This document shows positions 1 to 5,407 of a stretch of DNA of 7,874 bases, one piece after another. The stretch spans positions 1 to 7,874 of the forward strand of contig JAKLHL010000066.1 of NCBI GenBank assembly GCA_022710165.1. Direction: 5' to 3'. The DNA comes from Bdellovibrionales bacterium. Lineage in GTDB: Bacteria; Bdellovibrionota; JAFGOL01. Each line of letters begins with the position of its first letter. Position 1 is the first letter of the stretch. Below the pieces are notes generated by a model. It had not been told where the DNA came from. It saw nothing but the letters and a program-made list of their open reading frames with translations, and did not search any database. Position numbers and translations under genes: made by a program.

Positions 1-149
1 ACCCTTTTACGGATATAAAAAGTTTTTATTCCACTACTAGTAATATACAGACTAAGCCCTTTTTCCCTTGTGTCGTGGTAAACAAGTCGTTCACCCTCTA
101 ATGGTTTCAAAGCAAACAGTGATTGCTTGGTAAAGTTAAATTTATTCAT
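1..149 (-). CDS. Tyrosine site-specific integrase, N-terminal fragment (arm DNA-binding domain)
   Basis: The first 49 residues of an integrase are visible before the gene leaves the window at base 1. They start MNKFNFTKQSLFALKP and continue with VYHDTREKGLSLYITSSG and KTFYIRKR. This is the classic layout of the DUF4102-type arm DNA-binding domain: a 'T...ALKP' helix entry, then a 'yD....GL.l.v..sG.K.f..r' three-stranded sheet. Known family members are phage and island integrases that recombine at tRNA genes, with this domain binding the arm sites and a C-terminal R-H-R-Y catalytic domain, here out of view. The ATG at 149-147 overlaps the stop of the upstream gene by 8 bases and lacks a strong ribosome binding site of its own, so it is probably translated by coupling. 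The tRNA-Lys remnant at 1431-1476 supports the call. Subfamily and intactness cannot be judged. Confidence 0.85.
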   Translation of the reverse strand, partial: MNKFNFTKQSLFALKPLEGERLVYHDTREKGLSLYITSSGIKTFYIRKR

Positions 150-678
150 AAATATCTTTTTTCATTTTATCTATTAATTCATCTATACTCTGTATAATTG
201 AGCAATAAATATCTTTTTGCTTTTTTATCTCACTATTCGTTTCAGAAGCCATTTCCATATGACCACACATAAAGACATCATGAGACACACTAATTGCAGA
301 TTTACATATCTCTCTATTTAAAAATAAAGTATTAATCCTTACATACTCTTTTAAATGAACAGCTTTTTGAAAAGTTGAAGTATTTTCAAGTACCGTTACC
401 GGCACAGCATGTTCGCTTTCTTCAAGTTCCCTGCTACAATATATTTTAATTGTGTTCAGGAGCCCTAAAAGCCCTTTAAACGCCCTTATCTTTTCTCTAA
501 TTAGATTTTCCGACTTTATACCGTTAAGTTCAATCTGCTGTTTTACATTCTCGATTTTACTAGTTATTTCTTCAATATCTTCTTTGGTTGCAATATCTTT
601 ACCCTTCTGCTGGATGTATTCCTTAAAGAATATACAGAATAGAATTAAAATAAATCCAAATATATTAATCCAAACCAT
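142..678 (-). CDS. Small membrane-anchored coiled-coil protein of unknown function
   Basis: This 178-residue protein has one N-terminal hydrophobic segment (about residues 3-18, rich in I, L and F). It is followed by lysine and a charged helical stretch, 'KGKDIATKEDIEEITSKIE' (about 26-44), with coiled-coil character to about residue 65. The remainder is a helical, probably cytoplasmic domain with several cysteines. I have seen the 'ATKEDIEEIT' pattern in many uncharacterised bacterial proteins, but I cannot assign a function. I chose the ATG at 678 because GGAGG lies 5 nt upstream; an in-frame ATG at 690, with a weaker AGGAG 9 nt upstream, would add four residues. The start overlaps the end of the nuclease-like gene by 14 bases and the stop overlaps the integrase start by 8, so the three are almost certainly co-translated. 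AT-rich codon use matches the rest of the element. Confidence 0.75.
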   Translation of the reverse strand: MVWINIFGFILILFCIFFKEYIQQKGKDIATKEDIEEITSKIENVKQQIELNGIKSENLIREKIRAFKGLLGLLNTIKIYCSRELEESEHAVPVTVLENTSTFQKAVHLKEYVRINTLFLNREICKSAISVSHDVFMCGHMEMASETNSEIKKQKDIYCSIIQSIDELIDKMKKDIYE

Positions 679-1264
679 TTTGTCCTCCATTCATGATTTC
701 TCCTACACCAAGAAGTTCATCTATTTTAGATTTTAGTATCCCTATTTCATTTATCTCTTTTACTTCGCCATTTTCTTTATAGAAATCACCATCTATAAAA
801 AGAAGAGCCTTCTCAAGTCTTCTATTTGGACAGTCAAACTTAAGAAAAAGCCCAAGTTTATAAGCATATATTTTAGCATTTTCAACAAAGCTAGGATTAG
901 TTAAATCTTTTAATTTTACAAAGTCGTTCTCTTCCATATCTTCTACTTTTTTTACTTCGATAACAAATAAATTGTTATCTCTTCCTTCTCTGGTTCTTTT
1001 ATGACAAATAATATCGGGGTAAATGCCACTTTTTGAATGTGCCGTAATTTTAGAATCACATCTGGTGTTTTCACACCTTGCATTGCTTCCTGACCTATTG
1101 TATTCACAGTCAACATTCCACCCATCCCCACTAAATTTTTCCAACAGATACACTCCTAACATATGCGTCATTGCCTTTTCATTTGCTCCAACATCAAACA
1201 ATTCAGCATCGTCATTAAACAATCGTTCAATTGACGATGTAATCTTCATGCCAATTGTACACAT
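665..1264 (-). CDS. PD-(D/E)XK-like nuclease-fold protein, function unknown
   Basis: This 199-residue protein shows the core of the restriction-endonuclease-like fold: an N-terminal helix with Glu29 (NEKAMTHMLGVYL), then Pro83-Asp84 in 'YPDIICHKR', then Glu103-x-Lys105 in 'NNLFVIEVKK'. A later helix 'AKIYAYKLGLFL' (130-141) fits the helix that usually follows the catalytic strand. Spacing D84-X18-E103-x-K105 is ordinary for the superfamily, so a metal-dependent nuclease active site is plausible. The fold alone does not identify substrate or role, which could be defence, element processing or something else. Four cysteines (53, 64, 69, 87) might make a small metal site; three are clustered at 53-69. 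AGGAGG lies 4 nt before the ATG at 1264; a second in-frame ATG at 1249 would remove five residues. It is first in the operon that leads into the integrase. Confidence 0.75.
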   Translation of the reverse strand: MCTIGMKITSSIERLFNDDAELFDVGANEKAMTHMLGVYLLEKFSGDGWNVDCEYNRSGSNARCENTRCDSKITAHSKSGIYPDIICHKRTREGRDNNLFVIEVKKVEDMEENDFVKLKDLTNPSFVENAKIYAYKLGLFLKFDCPNRRLEKALLFIDGDFYKENGEVKEINEIGILKSKIDELLGVGEIMNGGQNGLD

Positions 1265-1356
1265 ACTCCCTCCTAATTACTTAAACTCGCTGGTTCCTCA
1301 TTGGTTCCGCAGTAAAGGTGTAACCACATACATTCTGGTTAAATCACACTAACCCC

Positions 1357-1385
1357 TTAATACAGCTATCATATTGATTTGTAAA
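1357..1385 (-). promoter_or_regulatory. Probable sigma70 promoter of the nuclease/membrane protein/integrase operon
   Basis: On the minus strand a TTTACA -35 box (1380-1385) is separated by 17 bases from a TATTAA -10 box (1357-1362). A start near 1350 would give a leader of about 86 nt before the ATG at 1264. Match is 5/6 for the -35 and 4/6 for the -10. It lies inside the element, between the tRNA remnant and the first gene, so the integrase would depend on it unless it has an internal promoter. Confidence 0.5.
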
Positions 1386-1394
1386 GGACAATTT

Positions 1395-1409
1395 AATTTT
1401 ATTAAAATT
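1395..1409. repeat. AT-rich palindrome next to the attachment site
   Basis: AATTTTA-T-TAAAATT forms a 7-bp perfect inverted repeat around one central base. It sits 22 bp from the tRNA remnant, just outside the operon promoter. It could be an integrase or excisionase accessory site, or part of a leftward terminator or UP-like element. The sequence does not decide between these. Confidence 0.3.
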
Positions 1410-1430
1410 GGTAAAACATAAGGCTCACTC

Positions 1431-1476
1431 ACTCTTAATCAGCGGGTCATAGGTTCAAATCCTATATCACCCACCA
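1431..1476 (+). other. 3' half of tRNA-Lys(CTT): attachment-site remnant at the right end of the integrated element
   Basis: The remnant begins in the anticodon arm. Loop CTCTTAA is at 1432-1438 with anticodon CTT at 1434-1436, followed by stem strand TCAGC (1439-1443) and a five-base variable loop (1444-1448). A perfect T arm follows (ATAGG/CCTAT around TTCAAAT, 1449-1465), then acceptor strand ATCACCC (1466-1472), discriminator A and CCA (1474-1476). The expected 5' half, starting GGGTGAT and including the D arm, is absent: upstream is AT-rich DNA, and the sequence before the loop (ACTCA, 1427-1431) mismatches two of five anticodon-stem pairs. Integrases that use tRNA genes commonly cross over in the anticodon loop and restore the gene at the other end. 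The intact tRNA-Lys should therefore lie left of this window on the plus strand, with the element spanning from it to here. Confidence 0.8.
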
Positions 1477-1623
1477 ACGTCAATTACACATTCAATAAAT
1501 CAAGTTGGTGGTGATAAATGTGAAGGGCGAAGTGCATTCAACATGCACGAGCGACCTTGGGATTCACTGCAGCGAGGCATAAAGACATGCATGCCGAGCG
1601 GAAGTAAATCCTATATCACCCAC
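1457..1623 (+). repeat. Direct repeat of the tRNA 3' end with 149-bp period
   Basis: The 18 bases AAATCCTATATCACCCAC occur at 1457-1474, inside the tRNA remnant, and again at 1606-1623. The copies are identical and 149 bp apart. The second copy contains only the 3' strand of the T arm plus the acceptor 3' strand and lacks the T loop. The DNA between them can fold. Bases 1510-1516 (GGTGATA) pair with 1614-1620 (TATCACC). Inside, GTGAA (1520-1524) pairs with TTCAC (1563-1567), enclosing hairpin GTGCAT-tcaac-ATGCAC (1532-1548). A second hairpin is GGCAT (1576-1580)/ATGCC (1591-1595). Both inner hairpins are flanked by GCGA on the left and GAGCG on the right. This may be one unit of a tRNA-linked repeat or a second att scar. 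No protein gene is visible. Confidence 0.65.
1465..1516. repeat. Imperfect inverted repeat spanning the tRNA 3' terminus
   Basis: TATCACCCACCAAC (1465-1478) pairs with GTTGGTGGTGATA (1504-1516) with a single bulged C, leaving a 25-base loop. It covers the acceptor strand and CCA end of the remnant. It also competes with the longer-range pairing of 1510-1516 with the second tRNA-end copy at 1614-1620. There is no T run after it, so it is not a typical terminator. Confidence 0.5.
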
Positions 1624-1707
1624 ACACGAGCCCTCAGGGCGAGGCCATCCTAGCCTTCCCCCCTTATTAGTGATATAAACAAGACTATGAATTTCGGAGG
1701 TGTTCTT

Positions 1708-3171
1708 ATGAAAACCTTGTACCTTTTTATCTTTGCTATTTTTTCCATAGATCTTATGGCAGATGAAATACCTTTCGTGGTGATCAATGACGCACAAACG
1801 TCACAAGAGGTTCTGAACCTTGATCTTAAAGACCCGGTAAAACTGACCCTTACAGCACCCGGAAAGGCAATAAAGCCCGTACAGGACCTTTCATATTCAT
1901 GCTTTAAGGATGGTATGGACGTTACGAACCCTTCCACGAACACGACCATGCTTGATGATCTGATAAAAAAATTAAAAGAGAAGTACTCTTTCATCGATGA
2001 GACTGTAATAAGAGACAACTACAAAAAGTGGAAGAATATAAAAGATACAAAGAATTATGTGGATTCAGAGAGCTACGACAATCAGAACACAAACTACTTT
2101 GAGGATAAAGTAAAGGACAGGTCGCTATGGAGATGGGCAAAACTTTACTGCGGCAAGGATACTAAAAACACAAAAGAGACTTTAGAGCAAAGGCTGAATA
2201 GATGTAATAGTATGGACTTCATATACGGGTACTTGAACCTTGGTTGCAACGCATCTTATACCTGCTACCTTCCTGGAGAGACCCCAAAACAGGAATATGA
2301 ACCTGTAGAGAGGGAATGCCCTACAAGCACAGCGACTTTTAAATCTGACAGACTGGATATGGTAGACCCTGGTGCGGTCGGAACATGTTTGAACACTATC
2401 CCTTCAAATGCTGTCAATATAAAGGTCTTCTTCAGTGTCTGTTCAACCGTGGTAAAAAGAGTGGACACAGATACAGAGACCAAGAGAAGGATAAAAGAAC
2501 TTACCGGCGTTGAAGACAATGGGACCAACCTGACCCTAACAGCGGCAAGGTTAAAAGAGCTTGAAAGCATAATAAAGACCGGAATAGTTACTCTTGGTTT
2601 TAATGAAAAGAACTACGTCTTGATACCTGCAGATGAAAGTGATCACGAGAATTACTACTACGACCCTAAAGCAAATGCCACATATCGCAGTGGAACCTGC
2701 GGACCTTTGACCAACAGCGACTTGTTCCATGAAACATGGGTCCCAAACTATAAATCAGCAACCCAGAATTATCTTACTGCAAATAGACTTGATTTCATCA
2801 CAGCACCAGACGGCAAAAAGATAAAGAACCCTAACTACGCCTGGATCCTTGAAGATCCTGTCAGCGTAAATCCAAAAAGCCCGGATGCCTTAATGTCACC
2901 GGGACGCTTCAACACAATTAAGGTCACCTATGATGTCCCTAAAGAAACACCAAAAACTACCAGCGAGATAAGTTTTGGCAACCCACAGGTTTTCTGTGTA
3001 GGGATAAATGCCCAGCCGGAGAACGCTAAACCTAACAAAAAGGCACGTGGAGGATTAAAGAAGCCATTCCTCGGCGGAAAGAAGAAAACCAACAAAAGAT
3101 CTACGACCTGCAAACCAAAAGGGCCCGACGCAAGCTGTCCTACAGGTTTCTCTGAATTTGGGAAGGATTAA
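1708..3171 (+). CDS. Secreted cysteine-rich protein with basic C-terminal tail, unknown function
   Basis: This 487-residue protein begins with a Sec signal peptide: MKTLYLFIFAIFSIDLMA, with likely cleavage after residue 18 before DEIPF. I chose the ATG at 1708 because GGAGG lies 7 nt upstream; an in-frame ATG at 1687 would put the ribosome site inside the gene and spoil the signal peptide. The mature part has 12 cysteines, an even number that suits disulfide bonding outside the cytoplasm. It also has many Asn, Thr and Lys residues and two helical charged stretches (about 80-105 and 255-285). The last 50 residues are strongly basic (PNKKARGG, GGKKKTNKR) and end with two cysteines and SCPTGFSEFG. 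No lipobox, anchor helix or familiar catalytic motif is visible. The basic tail could bind nucleic acid, lipopolysaccharide or another acidic surface; that is a guess. It converges with another exported cysteine-rich gene. Confidence 0.8.
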   Translation: MKTLYLFIFAIFSIDLMADEIPFVVINDAQTSQEVLNLDLKDPVKLTLTAPGKAIKPVQDLSYSCFKDGMDVTNPSTNTTMLDDLIKKLKEKYSFIDETVIRDNYKKWKNIKDTKNYVDSESYDNQNTNYFEDKVKDRSLWRWAKLYCGKDTKNTKETLEQRLNRCNSMDFIYGYLNLGCNASYTCYLPGETPKQEYEPVERECPTSTATFKSDRLDMVDPGAVGTCLNTIPSNAVNIKVFFSVCSTVVKRVDTDTETKRRIKELTGVEDNGTNLTLTAARLKELESIIKTGIVTLGFNEKNYVLIPADESDHENYYYDPKANATYRSGTCGPLTNSDLFHETWVPNYKSATQNYLTANRLDFITAPDGKKIKNPNYAWILEDPVSVNPKSPDALMSPGRFNTIKVTYDVPKETPKTTSEISFGNPQVFCVGINAQPENAKPNKKARGGLKKPFLGGKKKTNKRSTTCKPKGPDASCPTGFSEFGKD

Positions 3172-3191
3172 TTAATAGCTTTAAAAACAAC

Positions 3192-3222
3192 TAGCCCCAC
3201 CCTCTTTTGGAGGGCGGGGCTA
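3192..3222 (-). terminator. Strong hairpin terminator between convergent genes
   Basis: TAGCCCCACCCTC (3192-3204) pairs with GAGGGCGGGGCTA (3210-3222) over 13 positions, with one A/C mismatch (G-U when transcribed from the minus strand) and a five-base loop. On the minus strand the stem is followed by GTTGTTTTT, a proper U tract, so it terminates the gene at 3261-4387. On the plus strand no T run follows, but the stem may still help stop transcription from 1708-3171. Confidence 0.8.
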
Positions 3223-3260
3223 TATGAAGAATACAAATATCAAAGTGGACTAATAACCAA

Positions 3261-4387
3261 CTATTTGCAATAGCAGGTTATCATTTTTTCTACAGCATCA
3301 CAGGTCCATGTTCTGCCACATTCCTTGCATGCCTGCTCATCTACTGCGCATTTGTCTATCTCAACAAAGTCGATCTTAACATCAGAGACAGCTTGTTTTG
3401 TAAGATCTACAGCGTCAAAAGCTATAGCTTGAACTGGTGATTCTTTCCAAAGTGCTATTCTCTCTGCTGATAATTCCATAGTTGTTGCAGCTTTGTTCAA
3501 TGATGCATCTATACTAGCATCTCTGTATGCTGCATATTGAGCACACTCTGGAGCAGTGGCTATCAACTTCTCAACTGGTTCAACAAGTGGTTTTACTTCA
3601 ATTGCTGTGTTGATTGCTAGCTTATCAGCAACAGCTTTTGCCTCATAAGCAAGCTTCATTTGTTCCTCAGTACCATCAATAGCTAGAGAAGCTTTTTCTA
3701 CTACATCTCTAGTCATAGCCAATGGTTCCTGAACCTTAAGAGCTGATATTTCTGCTACTGCTATCTGTTTCTGTATAGCTTCAATGTTCTCTCTAGAGCA
3801 AAGTACTGGGCAAGCCTTGTCAAAAATAGCTTTTTCTTCTGCAAAATCACATTTGTTCTCTGCCATCTTGCCAAGGATGTCTTTAGCTTCTGTACAAGTC
3901 TCTGGAGCTTTCTGTATTACATAAGCGAATTTTGCTTCAAGTTCTTTGCAGATAGGTGATACCATACATGCTTTGTATGCTACATCAAATGCAAGCTTCA
4001 TTGCTTCCAGACCTTCGATGTCTACAGAGCATTTTAGACTATACTCATAGAGCATCTTCTTTAATTGATCTGCAAGTGCAAGATCACATTTTAGAGCGAA
4101 CTCGCCAGTAAGAAACTCAATCTTCTCACCAAAATAGAAGCATTCAGCTGTAAGACCAGCACAAATTGCTTCTACTAGTTCTGCTTTTTCCATGTCCAAA
4201 CATGGGTTACCAAGACCATTAGCCTGTACAAATGAGTTACAACGACCATCGCATGATGCATGGTTTGGACAACCTACCTTTAGAATGCCATCTGCGATCT
4301 GATCACATGAAACTCCTCTTGTGCATAAGCCGCGTCCGCTAGGGTCGCGGCGAGGAATAGAACCAACAACAAACGTACTACTTTCAT
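3261..4387 (-). CDS. Secreted cysteine-rich helical protein, frameshifted after the signal peptide
   Basis: From the ATG at 4387, with GGAGG 6 nt upstream, the reading frame starts MKVVRLLLVLFLAATL and ends ADAAYA before QEE. This is a textbook Sec signal peptide, but the frame stops at 4280-4282 after 35 codons. The long downstream frame (SCDQIADG... to CYCK) is open from about 4320 to 3261 and is offset by one base. Its upstream extension to an ATG at 4400 gives a meaningless N-terminus (MEENYESSTF) and overlaps the ribosome site. A single missing base near 4303-4318 would join the two into a protein of about 375 residues. The mature part has 22 cysteines and long Ala/Glu/Lys helices without membrane spans. 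It ends in a dense cysteine cluster (KCAVDEQACKECGRTWTC). Function is unknown; a periplasmic or secreted disulfide-stapled helical protein is inferred. Either a sequence error or a true frameshift is possible. Confidence 0.7.
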
Positions 4388-4527
4388 AATTTTCCTCCAT
4401 TTTTTTTATAGGGTTACTTGAACCCCGTCTTTCTGAATTCCCTTATCGGAAAAAATTCTCGCCTCCTTACGGGCTTTCTTTGGTGCCCGCTATTATTTCC
4501 CTTTTCGGGATGTTTGCCCTTAATGAT
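4388..4527 (-). promoter_or_regulatory. Structured 5' leader of the cysteine-rich gene
   Basis: Transcription from the promoter at 4534-4562 would start near 4527 and leave about 140 nt before the ATG at 4387. Read on the minus strand, four hairpins follow in order. TCCC-GAAAA-GGGA spans 4510-4498. GCGGGC/GCCCGU with a 10-nt loop spans 4490-4469. GAATT/AATTC with a 14-nt loop spans 4458-4435. GGGTT-CAAGT-AACCC spans 4425-4411. A perfect ribosome-site match, TAAGGAGG, lies at 4469-4462 but has no ATG, GTG or TTG at usable distance; an ATT 5 nt later opens a 16-codon frame. The gene's own GGAGG sits after the last hairpin. This suggests RNA-level control, but I recognise no riboswitch class. 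Confidence 0.45.
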
Positions 4528-4533
4528 TTATGT

Positions 4534-4562
4534 ATTGTATACCCTAATGTCATGTTTGTCAA
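4534..4562 (-). promoter_or_regulatory. Near-consensus sigma70 promoter for the cysteine-rich secreted protein
   Basis: On the minus strand a perfect TTGACA (4557-4562) is followed after 17 bases by TACAAT (4534-4539, 5 of 6 to consensus). AT-rich DNA upstream (4563-4600) could act as an UP element. This is the best promoter in the window and suggests abundant expression. Confidence 0.8.
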
Positions 4563-4607
4563 AGATTTATTATATAAGATTTGAACTTTTCTTAAACTAC
4601 ATCAAAG

Positions 4608-4622
4608 CCTTTACTGTAAAGG
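4608..4622 (-). terminator. Possible weak terminator after the methyltransferase gene
   Basis: CCTTTA-ctg-TAAAGG forms a 6-bp stem starting 12 bases after the methyltransferase stop. It is AT-rich, and only a short T run (CTTTGATG) follows on the minus strand, so intrinsic termination would be weak. Read-through into the promoter region of the cysteine-rich gene is possible. Confidence 0.3.
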
Positions 4623-4633
4623 GTTACGAGCGT

Positions 4634-5398
4634 CTAATCCTTGACGGCCGAAAGAAAGGTACTGTATGACTGGGTTTTAAGTTCTAAAACACTAAAACCA
4701 TAACCATTCAAGATGCTTACAAGCTCCTCTGTTGTGAACATCCTTAATGATATCTCTCTTATATATAGCTCCACCCCATCTATAGAATAGTATAGTTTGT
4801 AGTGGGCTATCTTATCCTTTAATGAGTATCTAACTGTATCCTCTATTACAAGCAATCGTTCGTCTGGATCGTCACTAGCGGCCCTTATAAGTTTTCCATC
4901 ACTATCCTTCTTAACATAGAAAGCATCAAAGGGAGTAAAATCCTCTGGGCCTCTTGATAGATCATCATCGATGGGGTTCATCACTTCCATCATGAATATC
5001 GCACCGGGATTTAAATGCTTTTTTAAGTTATTGAAAAACCTTTTTATATTTTCGTCGCTGTGAATATGTTGGAAAGCATTGTAAGGCATAAGTACTGCAT
5101 CAAAATTTTTCTTTAACTTGAAATCCAAAAAGTCAGCTTGAATGAATTCTATATCAAGTGTGCCTGCTTTTTTTCTTGCAAGCTCAAGCATACCTGCATC
5201 CAATTCCAATCCTGTGACCTTAAAACCCTGCCTTGCAAGAGGTATGGCAACCCTTCCGGTACCGCAGCCAAGCTCAAGCACTAGCGGGTCTAAACCCTTG
5301 CCTCTTAAGGCTTTGCAGTTATCTATATAGAGATCAAGATCGTCCGTTCTTAGGTCATATTCAAGATCATAAAAATAAGGATCGGAGTATATATGCAT
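4634..5398 (-). CDS. Class I SAM-dependent methyltransferase
   Basis: This 254-residue protein is a single Rossmann methyltransferase domain. Motif I VLELGCGTG is at 40-48. The acidic residue that holds the SAM ribose is Glu65 in VTGLELD, motif II has Asp89 in IQADFLDF, and the motif IV region is FDAVLMPYNAFQHI (99-112). A post-core beta segment of about 100 residues, containing VEDTVRYS-like strands and 'FTTEELVSIL', fits the small-molecule methyltransferase type (Methyltransf_25 group). Substrate cannot be read from the sequence. The N-terminus, with 'YSDPYFYDLEYD' before the core, is usual for this group and supports the start at 5398. No clear ribosome site precedes it, but the transporter stop is only 9 bases upstream, so translation is probably coupled. 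The two genes form an operon; a functional link between them is not evident. Confidence 0.85.
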   Translation of the reverse strand: MHIYSDPYFYDLEYDLRTDDLDLYIDNCKALRGKGLDPLVLELGCGTGRVAIPLARQGFKVTGLELDAGMLELARKKAGTLDIEFIQADFLDFKLKKNFDAVLMPYNAFQHIHSDENIKRFFNNLKKHLNPGAIFMMEVMNPIDDDLSRGPEDFTPFDAFYVKKDSDGKLIRAASDDPDERLLVIEDTVRYSLKDKIAHYKLYYSIDGVELYIREISLRMFTTEELVSILNGYGFSVLELKTQSYSTFLSAVKD

Positions 5399-5407
5399 AT
5401 ATAAAGG

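Noticed and set aside
452..736. Plus-strand open frame over the element genes, and 1023-1352
   Set aside because: They are antisense to the membrane protein and nuclease-like genes, whose motifs and coupled starts are convincing.
1381..1476. Complete tRNA-Lys gene
   Set aside because: No acceptor 5' strand or D arm is present upstream, and the anticodon stem has two mismatches; only the 3' half is real.
1687..1707. Start of the plus-strand secreted protein at ATG 1687
   Set aside because: GGAGG at 1696-1700 is correctly spaced for the ATG at 1708, and the signal peptide begins there.
1564..2018. Minus-strand open frames over 1564-1797 and 1650-2018
   Set aside because: They overlap the repeat region and the signal-peptide gene antisense, with no supporting start signals.
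4388..4400. Start of the cysteine-rich protein at ATG 4400 (MEENYESSTF...)
   Set aside because: It would place the GGAGG ribosome site inside the coding region and gives a non-signal N-terminus. The adjacent frame from 4387 gives a clear signal peptide with ideal spacing.
4498..4520. Cyclic-di-GMP-I riboswitch in the 4388-4527 leader
   Set aside because: GGGCAAAC followed by a short stem with a GAAA-type loop resembles the 5' part of that class. The conserved GACGCAAAGC block that should follow is missing.
4418..4669. Plus-strand 83-codon open frame
   Set aside because: It overlaps the promoter and leader of the cysteine-rich gene and the end of the methyltransferase, with no ribosome site or family resemblance.
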